Below are positions 29,236-38,423 of a stretch of 64,000 bases of DNA, piece by piece; the stretch's first letter is position 1; each line of letters opens with the position of its first letter. The stretch is taken from NCBI RefSeq assembly GCF_900112825.1, contig NZ_FONE01000005.1:1-64000 (forward strand), in the 5' to 3' direction. Made by a program: the position numbers and the translations under genes. Under the pieces are notes generated by a model. It saw only the letters and a program-made list of their open reading frames with translations, made no database searches and had not been told where the DNA came from. Source of the stretch: Nitrosomonas sp. Nm166 (lineage in GTDB: Bacteria; Pseudomonadota; Gammaproteobacteria; Burkholderiales; Nitrosomonadaceae).

Positions 29236-29813
29236 CGTAAACTCCTTGTCTTGTATTTTGTAACTATACACGGCCTTGGGGAGCTTTCTGAAGTGGAAGG
29301 TAATAGGATAAAAAATAATGCACTTTATCGGTGTTCGTTAAAATGGTTTATAAAAAACTGCATTTCAATGGAAAGATATTTTTAAACCGCTTAGAGCGAT
29401 TGATTGATAATCCGATTTATGAGATCTGATGATTGATGCTGGCCTACATCAGAATCCATCCGTAGCTGGTGCAAAAGCTAGTAATTAAGACATGAGCTGC
29501 GCAGATGAGGCTTTTAGCTGCACCAGGATCTGGGAAATTGCCTGCATACTTTCAATGCATTTCTGTTGCCGTGTCAACAGTATCTTTTTTTTCAAAGTAA
29601 TTTCAAGGTGTTATTTACAATTTTTTAGACAACCTTGAATGTTCAGGCTTAAATTAAATTGAAACAGTAAAAAAGTATTTTTTCTTACGATGTAAATAAT
29701 AATAATTATAATTCTTGTTTATGGAAATAATTCTTTAATATATGGTCAAAAGAAGAAGAGTTAGTTAGAACATATTCAGACCCATAATAGGTGAAGTGGA
29801 ATGAGGGAGAACG
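29236..29813. other. AT-rich intergenic region upstream of exbB
   Basis: This is the divergent promoter region between the DJ-1 gene and exbB. The last 150 bases are strongly AT-rich and contain the candidate Fur box at 29697-29711. On the minus strand, 29485-29595 is a 36-codon open stretch (TTG start, helical, ending QLKASSAQLMS) with no good ribosome site. It could be a remnant but is not called as a gene. Confidence 0.4.
29697..29711 (+). promoter_or_regulatory. Candidate Fur box upstream of exbB-exbD-tonB
   Basis: TAATAATAATTATAA matches the 7-1-7 Fur consensus TGATAATNATTATCA at 12 of 14 scored positions by eye. It can also be read as three tandem NATAAT hexamers at 29695-29712. It lies about 100 bases before the exbB start, in the right place for iron repression of a TonB energy system. 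AT-rich background makes chance matches possible. Confidence 0.55.
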
Positions 29814-30464
29814 ATGGTGAATGGCGATACCATGATATTACTAGGAGAAATTCTTGCGCAAGGCGGTTGGACCATGATACCGCTCTATGCGTGTTCAATC
29901 GTGGCGCTTACGGTGTTTCTTCGCAAGCTCATAGAGTACCGGGCGGTACATTTGTCCGACCTCAGCTGGTATGAAAATACCCTCAACCTAATCCGTTTGG
30001 GAAATTTCGACGCCGTGAGCGGAGCGTGTAATCACCATCCTCACCCTGCAGTTGCCGTAGTATGTGCCGTCGCGCAAGCGCTCAAAGAGCGGCCTGATCT
30101 TGCTGAATCTGAGGCTAGACGAGTAGCCAGCCTCGAGCTGCAGAAATTGGAAAAGAACCTTTCACTGCTTTCCTTTATTGCTCAAATTGCACCGCTGCTG
30201 GGTTTGCTGGGCACGGTATTTGGCATGATCAATATGTTCATGGGCCTTCAAGAATCCGGTAATTCCAGCATCAATCTGTCAGAATTATCCTCGGGAATCT
30301 GGGAAGCGCTTGTGACAACGGCTGCCGGCCTGACGATTGCAGTTCCCACGCTTGCAGCATATGGCTATCTTACAAGCCGCTTAGACGAGGTTCGCCTGCA
30401 GTTGAGCGATATTATTCAATGCATGTTATACGTTGCACCCAACGGTGAAGTCAGACCGGAGTGA
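29814..30464 (+). CDS. exbB: ExbB-like biopolymer transport protein
   Basis: This 216-residue MotA/TolQ/ExbB-family protein has one N-terminal membrane helix (about residues 18-35: MIPLYACSIVALTVFL) and two C-terminal helices (LSLLSFIAQIAPLLGLLGTVFGMI and ALVTTAAGLTIAVPTLAAYGY), with the cytoplasmic domain between. The pore-lining Thr/Pro pattern (GTVFGM, TTAAGL) is present. ATG 29814 has GAGGGAGAACG just upstream. With ExbD and TonB it forms the proton-driven motor that powers outer-membrane siderophore receptors. The three genes are tightly packed behind a candidate Fur box. Confidence 0.92.
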   Translation: MVNGDTMILLGEILAQGGWTMIPLYACSIVALTVFLRKLIEYRAVHLSDLSWYENTLNLIRLGNFDAVSGACNHHPHPAVAVVCAVAQALKERPDLAESEARRVASLELQKLEKNLSLLSFIAQIAPLLGLLGTVFGMINMFMGLQESGNSSINLSELSSGIWEALVTTAAGLTIAVPTLAAYGYLTSRLDEVRLQLSDIIQCMLYVAPNGEVRPE

Positions 30465-30467
30465 CGG

Positions 30468-30875
30468 ATGAAATTTGAAACACGTAATCGTACTTCACCC
30501 ACGATCAATCTCACGGCTTTGATTGATTGTGTATTTATCCTGGTCATTTTTATTGTACTGGGTGCCAATTTTCATCGGATTCAGGCAATGGAAGTTTCGA
30601 TTCCAGAAGCAAAATCATCTGGCAAAGCCGACGCAGAATCTCTTGTCATTACGATCCCGGTAACAGGTGCAATCGATGTACAGGGTAAGAAGATTGAATT
30701 GGACGAGTTGAGAGACGTTTTGCAACCGATGGTATCTCGCTTTGAAACCGTGCTATTGGTAGCGGATCAGTCTGCATCGGTTCAACGCGTCGTACAGATT
30801 TTGAGCGATGCTCAGGCAGCCGGATTTATAGCAGTGAGTATTGCGACTCAAAATCCTGAAGGCCATGCGCCATGA
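30468..30875 (+). CDS. exbD: ExbD-like biopolymer transport protein
   Basis: This 135-residue protein has a short cytoplasmic start (MKFETRNRTSPTINLT), then the single membrane helix with the essential Asp (LTALIDCVFILVIFIVLG; Asp20), and a periplasmic domain ending in ADQSASVQRVVQILSDAQAAGF, which is typical of ExbD/TolR. It starts 3 bases after the exbB stop and overlaps the tonB start by 4 bases, so translation is coupled. The conserved Asp carries protons for the motor. Confidence 0.92.
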   Translation: MKFETRNRTSPTINLTALIDCVFILVIFIVLGANFHRIQAMEVSIPEAKSSGKADAESLVITIPVTGAIDVQGKKIELDELRDVLQPMVSRFETVLLVADQSASVQRVVQILSDAQAAGFIAVSIATQNPEGHAP

Positions 30876-31600
30876 ATCGCGCCATGAATGGGGTAGGGGA
30901 TTGGTTTATCCCTATCTTGGTGACATGCCTTGTGCATGGCGCTATTACTATAGTGCCCATTCATTTTACAAAGAGAAATGATCCAGTATCCGAAACAATA
31001 GTTACGCTTAAATTAGTATCACTTCCTCAAGTATCCCTTTTGCCTGCCGGAGGACAGTCTGGATTTTTGCCGGAAAAGAAACCATTTCCTCCCAAGAAAA
31101 TTTATCAAGACAAAAACAAAACAGCAGCGCCTATTCCGCCAAGACCAATTGCTCGATCACAGAACAGGGCCAAGGTGGAAACAGAATTACCGCAGTCCGC
31201 TAGTGCTCAAGAAACATCAACCGCTTCAAATGTAGCCGCTATGCAGCCAGGAACAGGAATAGGGACAGGAATAGGAACAGGAGCAGGAACAGGAGGAGGG
31301 GGCTCTGATCCAGTGATGTTGTCCTCAGAGCTATCGGTTATTTGTCCGGTATTGAATCCTCCTCCCTATCCTCGTCAGTCTCGCCAGCTTGGCGAAGAGG
31401 GTAAATTGACACTGAAGCTCGAGTTGAATGAGAACGGCCGGGTGAAAGAGATCCAAGTGCTCAATAGCAGCGGATATCAACGTCTTGATGAGGCTGCCAT
31501 TGCTGCCGTAAAAAGTTGGCGTTGCAATCCCCCTCTACAGAACGGTCAGCCAGTGCGGGCTATTGCCTTGCAGCCGTTTAGTTTTGTATTGGAAGAATAG
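30872..31600 (+). CDS. tonB: TonB energy transducer
   Basis: This 242-residue protein has an N-terminal membrane segment (WFIPILVTCLVHGAITIV), a Pro/Lys-rich periplasmic spacer, a Gly-Thr repeat GTGIGTGIGTGAGTGGGG (about residues 127-144) and a C-terminal TonB domain (YPRQSRQLGEEGKLTLKL..., VLNSSGYQRLDEAAIAAVKSW). The C-terminal domain contacts the TonB box of receptors such as the one at 42875. The Gly-Thr repeat is encoded by an ACAGGAATAGGG-type tandem DNA repeat that may vary in length. It is the last gene of the exbB-exbD-tonB operon. Confidence 0.9.
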   Translation: MNRAMNGVGDWFIPILVTCLVHGAITIVPIHFTKRNDPVSETIVTLKLVSLPQVSLLPAGGQSGFLPEKKPFPPKKIYQDKNKTAAPIPPRPIARSQNRAKVETELPQSASAQETSTASNVAAMQPGTGIGTGIGTGAGTGGGGSDPVMLSSELSVICPVLNPPPYPRQSRQLGEEGKLTLKLELNENGRVKEIQVLNSSGYQRLDEAAIAAVKSWRCNPPLQNGQPVRAIALQPFSFVLEE

Positions 31601-31753
31601 AAGTGAAATGATCTCCCACTATTTTAATGGTGTGTCAGTAAACTTTGAGCTGCATTTAAAAGAATCTGAATAGCGATGGTAAAAACAACCAGATGAACTT
31701 GCTTATGAGCTAGGCAATTTATCAGATAATTTCGCTAAAAAACATATGAATAT

Positions 31754-32655
31754 ATGACAATGCCTCTTAAAGTTCTAATCCTGGGCCATGGTGAAATGGG
31801 GCATGCAATGGAATATTTGCTCCAAGATCATCATCAATTGGATATTTGGGAAAAATTTCCGCAAAGTACTTACCCGCATGCCGTCTTGGAAGAAAGTGTG
31901 TGCCGCATGCAGATATCGTATTGTTCTGCTTGCCAGTTAATCCGCATCATGAAGTTGTCCAGCAAATCGCACCATTGATGAAAAAAACTTGCCTTTGCGT
32001 CAGCAACGCTAAAGGATTGGATGAAACGGGCAAAACCGCGGCACAAATCTTTTCAGAAAACCTGGCCATGCATCAATCGTATGCTTTATGGCCCCATGAT
32101 TTCCGAAGAAATCCGGGCGGATCGTTATGCTTTTGGCCAATTGGATTGCCGTGATCTTGCTTCATTGCATACCGTTCAGACCTGTTTTCGCCACACTAAG
32201 CTATATATCGACCATACTTCTGACATCACGGGCATCAGTTGGTCAGTGATTTTAAAGAACGTCTATGCCATGGCATTTGGCATGGCCGATGAACTCAAAC
32301 TGGGTGATAACATGCGTGGTTATCTTGCAGTTGCAGCTTTACATGAACTCAATCAGATTGTTCATCTGATTGGTGGACAGACAGGCAGCCCCTATCATTT
32401 GGCAGGATTGGGAGATCTCATCACCACGGCTACCAGTGAAGGCTCCCATCACCATGAATTAGGGCGCAGATTGGTAAGAGAAGAAACTGATGATATTTCG
32501 GAGAAGGTCCTCATACTTTGAAAATGATCAATCAATATCAATTACTTAACACCTCGAATTATCCGTTATTTCAACTCGTAAACACGATTGTGATGCATCT
32601 AGGGAATGTAAAACTTAAATTTCAAGAATACCTTGAACATGTGTTTATGAGTTGA
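31754..32655 (+). pseudogene. GpsA-like NAD(P)H glycerol-3-phosphate dehydrogenase, multiply frameshifted
   Basis: Segments of one GpsA-family protein lie in order but change frame three times. An N-terminal nucleotide-binding part (LKVLILGHGEMGHAMEYLL) is followed by ADIVLFCLPVNPHHEVVQQI and CVSNAKGLDETGKTAAQIF. After another shift come YGPMISEEI and KNVYAMAFGMADELKLGDNMRGYL with GLGDLITTATSEGSHHHELGRRL, and after a third shift near 32497 come GEGPHTLKMINQYQLLN and LKFQEYLEHVF to a stop at 32655. GpsA makes sn-glycerol-3-phosphate for phospholipids. A functional copy must exist elsewhere if this activity is used. The gene is dead as written. Confidence 0.85.
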
Positions 32656-32663
32656 GCAATCAA

Positions 32664-32736
32664 GATACCATACTCCGATGCATAAAACAGTCCTCCAAGC
32701 GGCGTATGCCAGTTTCTTCTTTTGGCCTCTGTGCTG
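32664..32736 (-). pseudogene. 73-bp fragment of a second PepSY iron-regulated membrane protein gene
   Basis: Bases 32664-32736 align without gaps to 37461-37533, inside the intact PepSY gene, with about 9 differences in 73 bases by eye and the same orientation. The minus-strand translation reads TEAKRRNWHTPLGGLFYASE against AEAKKRNWDTPLGGLFYASE in the intact protein, and most differences are silent. This is therefore the remnant of a diverged paralogue, not a recent copy. Nothing else of that gene is visible. It lies between two other dead genes. Confidence 0.8.
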
Positions 32737-32762
32737 ATACCCCTTTTCCCTCTCATTAGCAG

Positions 32763-33573
32763 TTAATACTGCCGATCCATTGGACTGATAACACCTTTTC
32801 CGTCCTTGTTTAACACATGGGTGTAAATCATCGTGGTGTAAACATCCTTGTGCCCGAGCAATTCCTGTACGGTACGGATATCGTATCCCGCCTGCAGTAA
32901 ATGGGTCGCGAAACTATGGCGCAAGGTATGGCAACTGGCCGGTTTGTGAATCTCTGCTGCCTGGACTGCTTGTCTCGACAAATCCTTCCTGCAAATCCTG
33001 AGCATGTAAAGCCAGTGGGATTGCAGCGGCGTAACCAGTGAAGCAGGCAGCATAGTTGCCCGATCCTTGCCGCCTTTGCTCTCTCGCACAAGATTTCCTG
33101 ACGGGAAAACTCGATATCTTTTACACGCAGCCGCACATACTCCATCAAACGTAAACCAGCGCCGTACAACAGGCTTGCCATTAGCAGGAACGCCCTTGCA
33201 GTTTATTCAATAACTTTTGCACTTCCAATGCTGTCAACACCACTGGCAAACGTGCCGGGCGTTTGGGGCGTTGCATCGATTCCAACCATGCCAATTTACG
33301 CCCCAAAACTTCTTTGTATAAAAACAGCAGTGCGCACAACGCCTGATTTTGTGTAGATGCAGCCACATTGCGTTTTACAACGAGATAAGACAGAAACGAC
33401 TCAATTTCTTTTTTCCCCATCGTATCCGGATGCCGCTTGCTGTGGAAGAAAATAAAACGCTTTATCCAGACAATATAAGATTGCTCGGTGCGGTAACTGT
33501 AATGCTTGAGCCTGAGTTTGTCCCGCACCTGGTCCAAATTCCGGGGTTTGTTTTCCATGGGTTTATTCATCAT
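32763..33573 (-). pseudogene. intI: Integron integrase (IntI-type tyrosine recombinase), decayed
   Basis: The pieces match chromosomal IntI proteins. Frame 1 (33573-33181) has YSYRTEQSYIVWIKRFIFFH, NVAASTQNQALCALLFLYKEVL and RPARLPVVLT. Frame 2 has [21 protein letters not shown] with the first catalytic Arg. Frame 3 (to 32763) has [27 protein letters not shown] (His and Arg), [16 protein letters not shown] and TTMIYTHVL with the Tyr nucleophile. Frameshifts lie near 33195 and 33090. The stretch between the LP..L segment and PASCHTLRH is about 50 residues short, removing the insertion specific to IntI. The enzyme must be inactive. Its upstream side faces the cassette at 33664-36854, as in an ordinary integron. 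Confidence 0.88.
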
Positions 33574-33583
33574 ATATTTGTGG

Positions 33584-33669
33584 ATCTAACAAAGCCTGTT
33601 ATGATGAAAACTAAATCGACGCAATTCCATAAAACTTAAGTTAAGAGCATGCAGTTTGCCGTGTTAGAT
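33584..33669 (+). other. Candidate attI-side recombination site
   Basis: GTTAGAT at 33663-33669 fits the integron core GTTRRRY and lies about 90 bases upstream of the intI start, where attI is expected. A perfectly complementary ATCTAAC sits at 33584-33590, so the interval could also be an attC left by an earlier cassette. With the attC at 36798 it would bound a cassette of about 3.19 kb. The core is short and the assignment rests on position. Confidence 0.5.
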
Positions 33670-36600
33670 TTTATTGTTAACGTAAAGTATTACGTCATTT
33701 CGGAGGTCTAATTCTAATTAGCGACAGGCCACGGACGAATACCAGAATCGTACTACGGAGGATACAGTCGTGGAGATTATCACTCTTGTCATCGTAATTT
33801 ATGTTGCTGTTCTTGTAATGGTGTTCCATCAGAAGTTTCGTGCATGGGCAGTAGCCGTGGTTGCGATCTTATGCGTCATCGCGACTTTGCCAGCACGGTC
33901 TGAATCCTCGTTTACCCTGTTCGAGAGCGGTCAGGTCCGCCCCCTTGCGCTTTCGCCTGACGGCAAACACCTCTTCGCCGTCAACACCCCGGATAACCGG
34001 CTCGAGATATTCCGTGTCCGCAAGCGCGGGCTCACGCACATCGATTCCATTCCCGTTGGCCTTGAGCCGGTCGCAGTTGCGGCGCGCTCCAACACCGAGG
34101 TGTGGGTCGTGAATCACCTCTCGGACAGCGTGAGCATCGTTGACGTGAGTAGAACGCACTCCCGTCGCGTGGTGCGCACGCTACTGGTGGGCGATGAGCC
34201 GCGAGATATTGTATTCGCTGGCCCGGGCCACAAGCGGGCGTTTATCACGACCGCGCACCGTGGCCAAAATACAGGCCGCGACCCACAACTCACTACCCCG
34301 AGTGTTGGTCGTGCCGATGTGTGGGTGTTCGATGCCGACCATCTGGGTGCCTCACTCGAAGGCACTCCGCTCACCGTGATCACCCTCTTTACAGATACAC
34401 CGCGTGCCCTTGCCGCCACCCCGGATGGGACATCTGTGTACGCCGCAGGCTTCCAGACGGGAAACCGCACCACGACGATCAACGAGTTCCTGGTGCGCCA
34501 GGGCACCGCTCCACCCTTTGCCCGTATCTACCCTGGGCCGCTCACCAATCACGCAGGCATTCCCCAGCCTAGGGTAGGTCTCATCGTGAAGTTTGATGGC
34601 ACGCACTGGGTCGACGAGCTAGGGCAATCCTGGGATGACATGGTGATGTTCGAGCTACCGGATCAGGATGTTTTCACAATCGACGCCATGGCCAACCCGC
34701 CTAGGGCGGTAGAGGGTGGAGAGTACAGTGGGGTGGGCACAGTCCTCTTTAACATGATCGTGAACCCGGTTAGCGGCTATGTATACGTAGCGAACACCGA
34801 GGCCCAGAATCACAATCGCTTCGAGGGGGCTGGGGTATTCTCGGGCGGACGCACGGTGCGCGGTCACCTTCACGAGAGCCATATCACCGTGCTGGGCCGT
34901 ACCGCCCGCGTCGAACCGCGGCACCTGAACAAACACATCGACTTCAGCCAGTGCTGCGCCCCGATCCCAAACGCGGAGAATAAGACCAGTGTTGCATCTC
35001 CGCAGGACATGGCGATCACCCAGGACGGCTCGACGCTCTATGTGGCGATGTTTGGGACGAGTGAGATTGGGGTCTACGACACGGACGAGCTTGAGAACGA
35101 CTCTTTTACTCCCAACACCGCCAATCAGATCTCGGTCTCGGGCGGTGGCCCCAGTGGCGTGGTGCTTGATGAGACCCGCGACCGCCTTTACGTGTTAACC
35201 CGTTTCGATAATTCCATCTCGATCATTGATACAGCGAGCCGTACCGAGGTCGCTCACATCCCGATGTACAACCCCGAGCCGAGGCATATCGTCGAAGGCA
35301 GGCCCTTCCTCTACGACGCCTCCTTCACCTCCAGTCATGGGGATTCGGCCTGTGCGAGCTGCCATGTCTTTGGCGACTTCGACAGCCTCGCCTGGGACCT
35401 CGGCGACCCAGACGACAATGAGGCCCCGAACACCGGGCCGTTCCGCGTCGATGAGCGGATCGGCTTCTTCCTCTTGCGCGGACTCCCCGAGAATCCGCAC
35501 TTTCGCCCTATGAAGGGCCCCATGACCACCCAGAGCCTGCGCGGTCTAGATAATCACGGCTCGATGCACTGGCGCGGGGATCGCACCGGGGGCAACCAAG
35601 CCATCCTGGACGAGGACGCCGGACCCAACGAGCAACCCAACGGTGGCGCATTCAATGAGGACCTCGCCTTTCGCAAGTTTAATGTCGCCTTCGTAGGCCT
35701 CAACGGACGGCACGAGTTCATCCCCGCGCAGGATATGCAGAAATTCACGGACTTTATACTTGAAATCACCTACCCGCCGAACCCGATCCGCAACCTGGAT
35801 AACTCGCTCACAGCGCAACAGCAGGTTGGCCGGAACTTCTACTTCGGGGACAAGTCGGATACCTTTTTCAACTGCAACGGTTGCCACGTGCTGGACCGAA
35901 ACGGCAACCGCGAGTTTCCCGTGGTGAAGCGGCCGGGCTTCTTCGGCACCGATGGCCAGTTCTCCTTCGAGGGTGAGTCGCAATTCTTCAAGGTTCCGCA
36001 TCTGCGCAACCTGTACCAGAAGATCGGGATGTTCGGTATGGCTCCGCCTCCACCGTCGTCACCGCCGCCCTTCGATCCGTCGCAGGTGGCGCCGCTCGGG
36101 AGCTTACTCTTCGCCCCGCTCGCGAACAACGGTCCGATGGGGCCTCAGGTACGCGGCTTCGGCTTCCTCCATGACGGCAGCGTTGATACCGCGTTCCGGT
36201 TCGTGAGTGGCTCGGTCTTCCTCCCCCGAGCGCCCGGGACAATTCCAAGCCTCGACCCGCGCACACCGCCCGAAATGGTGCCTGACCCTGGCAATATCGG
36301 TGGCCTGCCGCCGACCCCGGAAGGCATCACTCAGCGCCGCGCGCTTGAAGCTTTCATGCTCGCCTTTGATAGCAACCTGGCACCGATCGTAGGCCAGCAG
36401 GTAACTCTCACCGAACACAATACCGCGGTAGTCGGACCGCGCATCGATCTCCTCATCGCGCGAGCCGACGCGCACGAGTGTGACTTGGTAGCAAAGAATC
36501 GCTGGGGTGGACTCCTCTATATCGGTGAAGGAAGGTTTAAATTCTCACGCCAGGGGATACCGGATATCCCGGATGGGATCCTCCGCGCCACGGCGCTCCT

Positions 36601-36854
36601 GCCTAAAGGAGAGATCACCTACACTTGCGTGCCCCCCGGCTCCGGCATACGGATTGGCATCGACCGCGATGAGGATGGTATCCTCGATAGCGATGACCAT
36701 GATACACGGCGAAGCTATTCTCCCCAAAGTATCAGTCAAAATCAACAAAATGTATTTGGAGAGTAGGTATGAGTCAGACACGAACAAAGAAGGCTTTGCC
36801 TAACTATCGCGTGGAGTGGGACGCGCCTTGATCGTCGCGCCCCACACGAGGTTG
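33664..36854 (+). mobile_element. Integron gene cassette (one large cassette)
   Basis: The interval runs from the candidate crossover in GTTAGAT (33663) to the crossover in the attC core GTTAGGC (36854). It contains one plus-strand gene with its ribosome site, ended directly by the attC, which is the standard cassette order. By eye the gene is clearly richer in G and C than the decayed DNA on both sides. A cassette of about 3 kb is unusually long. Because intI is dead, the cassette is now fixed unless an integrase acts in trans. Confidence 0.65.
33770..36766 (+). CDS. Exported beta-propeller/di-heme cytochrome c protein in an integron cassette
   Basis: This 998-residue protein starts at GTG 33770 with ACGGAGGA just upstream. 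It has two N-terminal hydrophobic segments (residues about 1-20 and 25-43, ending in a likely cleavage at PARSES). A long YVTN/NHL-type beta-propeller follows (repeated [44 protein letters not shown], about 50-510). Two heme-c sites come next: CASCH at residue 528 and CNGCH at 702. The C-terminal part contains [22 protein letters not shown], typical of MauG/cytochrome-c-peroxidase-like proteins, and an acidic [12 protein letters not shown] segment that looks like a calcium-binding thrombospondin type 3 repeat. It is probably periplasmic or surface exposed and may carry out peroxidase-type or other redox chemistry; the substrate is unknown. Confidence 0.85.
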   Translation: MEIITLVIVIYVAVLVMVFHQKFRAWAVAVVAILCVIATLPARSESSFTLFESGQVRPLALSPDGKHLFAVNTPDNRLEIFRVRKRGLTHIDSIPVGLEPVAVAARSNTEVWVVNHLSDSVSIVDVSRTHSRRVVRTLLVGDEPRDIVFAGPGHKRAFITTAHRGQNTGRDPQLTTPSVGRADVWVFDADHLGASLEGTPLTVITLFTDTPRALAATPDGTSVYAAGFQTGNRTTTINEFLVRQGTAPPFARIYPGPLTNHAGIPQPRVGLIVKFDGTHWVDELGQSWDDMVMFELPDQDVFTIDAMANPPRAVEGGEYSGVGTVLFNMIVNPVSGYVYVANTEAQNHNRFEGAGVFSGGRTVRGHLHESHITVLGRTARVEPRHLNKHIDFSQCCAPIPNAENKTSVASPQDMAITQDGSTLYVAMFGTSEIGVYDTDELENDSFTPNTANQISVSGGGPSGVVLDETRDRLYVLTRFDNSISIIDTASRTEVAHIPMYNPEPRHIVEGRPFLYDASFTSSHGDSACASCHVFGDFDSLAWDLGDPDDNEAPNTGPFRVDERIGFFLLRGLPENPHFRPMKGPMTTQSLRGLDNHGSMHWRGDRTGGNQAILDEDAGPNEQPNGGAFNEDLAFRKFNVAFVGLNGRHEFIPAQDMQKFTDFILEITYPPNPIRNLDNSLTAQQQVGRNFYFGDKSDTFFNCNGCHVLDRNGNREFPVVKRPGFFGTDGQFSFEGESQFFKVPHLRNLYQKIGMFGMAPPPPSSPPPFDPSQVAPLGSLLFAPLANNGPMGPQVRGFGFLHDGSVDTAFRFVSGSVFLPRAPGTIPSLDPRTPPEMVPDPGNIGGLPPTPEGITQRRALEAFMLAFDSNLAPIVGQQVTLTEHNTAVVGPRIDLLIARADAHECDLVAKNRWGGLLYIGEGRFKFSRQGIPDIPDGILRATALLPKGEITYTCVPPGSGIRIGIDRDEDGILDSDDHDTRRSYSPQSISQNQQNVFGE

Positions 36855-36860
36855 TTAGGC
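36798..36860 (+). repeat. attC site (59-base element) ending the cassette
   Basis: GCCTAAC at 36798-36804 (RYYYAAC) and GTTAGGC at 36854-36860 (GTTRRRY) are perfect complements. Between them CGTGGAGTGGGACGCG and CGCGCCCCACACG form an imperfect inner stem with extra bases on one arm, and a short TTGATCGT loop. Size (63 bases), core sequences and orientation after a plus-strand gene all fit an attC. Confidence 0.9.
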
Positions 36861-36922
36861 AGCATCTCACAAAGTCAGAGATTTTGGGCGTATGCGGTTG
36901 GAAGGCAATAGGAGGGACGAAG

Positions 36923-37033
36923 GTGGGCAACTCAGCACAATTCGATAGCCTGGACGCACTTGAAAATCACTTGGAAACAGCACTGCGTGACATGGAGAAG
37001 GATCGTGAATGTATCCAATGCATTGTTGCTTGA
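36923..37033 (+). CDS. Small ORF after the attC site (36 codons)
   Basis: A GTG at 36923 is preceded by GGAGGGACGAAG, an excellent ribosome site. The frame reads VGNSAQFDSLDALENHLETA and continues with an acidic amphipathic helix to a stop at 37031. It has no recognised family. It lies where the next cassette of the array would be and overlaps a second small frame. It could be a real microprotein, or the truncated 5' end of a larger lost gene. Confidence 0.35.
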   Translation: MGNSAQFDSLDALENHLETALRDMEKDRECIQCIVA

Positions 37034-37106
37034 TTATAAATTCACTTATGAAATAGAAATGGAATTAGGTATTCCTGAATTTGCGAATTTCTTATCAAAG
37101 AAATGA
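37005..37106 (+). CDS. Second small ORF overlapping the first (33 codons)
   Basis: The frame starts with GTG at 37005 preceded by GGAGAAGG and reads NVSNALLLDYKFTYEIEMEL and on to a stop at 37104. It overlaps the previous frame by 29 bases in another phase. Alternatively, the two frames are one gene with a frameshift: the joined product would be an acidic helical protein of about 60 residues. There is no recognised family and confidence is low. Confidence 0.25.
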   Translation: MNVSNALLLDYKFTYEIEMELGIPEFANFLSKK

Positions 37107-37160
37107 TCGAAAGATTCGATCGATAAATATAGTAGCTCCAGATATAAACGAAGACTGCTC

Positions 37161-38420
37161 TCAGTGATTATTAATCATTCTCGCTCGTGCCCAGCGTTTT
37201 CTTTGCCAGATAACTACGCCTGTCACCGAGAGTGTTGCGACCAATAATCCCAATATGGAAACCATAATGCGACCAGGCAAGCCAAGAATGCGGCCGGAGT
37301 GCAATGGAAATTGGGCGTCCAGGAAAATATCGCCGGCACTGCCGCTTCCGGGGATTCTGTCGCCTAAATAGGCGCCATCCCGTCCGTCGAAATAAAGCCA
37401 GGGGTTGCCGAGGCTAAATTCAGCGTGATCGTGCCCTGGTTCATGAAATGTCACCCCATAGATACCATATTCCGACGCATAAAACAGTCCACCGAGCGGC
37501 GTATCCCAGTTTCTTTTTTTTGCTTCTGCGCTGGCAAGCTGAATGATCTCATGGCGTCCGATTAGGGGTTCGATGGGCTCATCGTGCGGGTTAGGTGTAC
37601 GCATGGCAAATGGATTGGGTGCCAGTTCAGAAAAAAACGCCACAACGGGACGTGTGACTTCCAGTTTGAGATTCATCGATACCGCAGTTATGGCGAGTAT
37701 CAACAGCATGCCCCATAGCCATACTCCGCCGGAGCGGTGTAAATCGAAATTCAGCTTATAGCTGCCTTGTTTCCAGCGGAAAGCAAATGATTTGCGCCAG
37801 GTCTGAAAATTAGGAAACGAAATCCATAAGGCGATGAAACAATCAATGCACCATACCATCGCCAGTATGCCCATAAATACAATGCCCATTTCAATATCGA
37901 ATACGTCCGGAATATGCATGCTGTAGTGTAATTTATACAGAAAAGGCAGGAAATTTTCCCGGCTGAGGGAGATTTCACCCCACATGCGCGAACCACGCAC
38001 TTCCCCGTTGACCGGATCCAGCGCGATTTGATTGAAACCTAAATCAAAGGCTTTGCCTGTATTGGGATCGAGGCGGCCAATCACGCCGAGTCCCAGGTTC
38101 TCATCAGGTTCGAGTGACAGTGGTAACCAGGTGATCAGTATTCTTGGATCAGATGCTTCAAGCTGGTCGGCGAGGACTAAAGGAGAGAGGGGATCGCCCT
38201 CGCTTTGTCTTTCAAACAATTGCGGATTCAACCATTCATCGAGTTCATGATCCCAGGAGATGATCGCGCCGGTCAGTCCTGAAATAAACAGGAACACTGC
38301 CAGAAATAGACCAGCCCAGCGGTGCAGGAGAGTGAGGATCTGACGACCTGTTCTGGATTTAGTGGATGGTTTTTCCTGCTCGATGTCAGCAGACAGGTTG
38401 GATTCGATGAATTTTTTCAT
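37161..38420 (-). CDS. PepSY-domain iron-regulated membrane protein (FpvG/PiuB-like)
   Basis: This 419-residue inner-membrane protein has four or more membrane segments: LHRWAGLFLAVFLFISGLTG near residue 32, VFMGILAMVWCIDCFIALWI mid-protein, LWGMLLILAITAVSM, and IMVSILGLLVATLSVTGVVI at the end. Conserved His residues lie near the helix ends (LLHRWAG, KLHYSMH, NFDLHRSGG), and a periplasmic PepSY segment is present. Relatives in pyoverdine and ferrichrome systems (FpvG, FoxB, PiuB) help reduce ferric siderophore in the periplasm. It lies 3 bases after the exporter gene in the same operon. Part of a second, lost homologue survives at 32664. Confidence 0.88.
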   Translation of the reverse strand: MKKFIESNLSADIEQEKPSTKSRTGRQILTLLHRWAGLFLAVFLFISGLTGAIISWDHELDEWLNPQLFERQSEGDPLSPLVLADQLEASDPRILITWLPLSLEPDENLGLGVIGRLDPNTGKAFDLGFNQIALDPVNGEVRGSRMWGEISLSRENFLPFLYKLHYSMHIPDVFDIEMGIVFMGILAMVWCIDCFIALWISFPNFQTWRKSFAFRWKQGSYKLNFDLHRSGGVWLWGMLLILAITAVSMNLKLEVTRPVVAFFSELAPNPFAMRTPNPHDEPIEPLIGRHEIIQLASAEAKKRNWDTPLGGLFYASEYGIYGVTFHEPGHDHAEFSLGNPWLYFDGRDGAYLGDRIPGSGSAGDIFLDAQFPLHSGRILGLPGRIMVSILGLLVATLSVTGVVIWQRKRWARARMINNH

Positions 38421-38423
38421 GGG

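Noticed and set aside
29485-29595. A 36-codon minus-strand frame upstream of exbB
   Set aside because: It has only a TTG start, no ribosome site and no recognisable product; kept only as a remark in the gap entry.
31200-31320. GGAACAGGAATAGGGACAGG tandem repeat as a mobile or regulatory element
   Set aside because: It is in frame inside tonB and codes for the Gly-Thr spacer, so it is explained by the protein.
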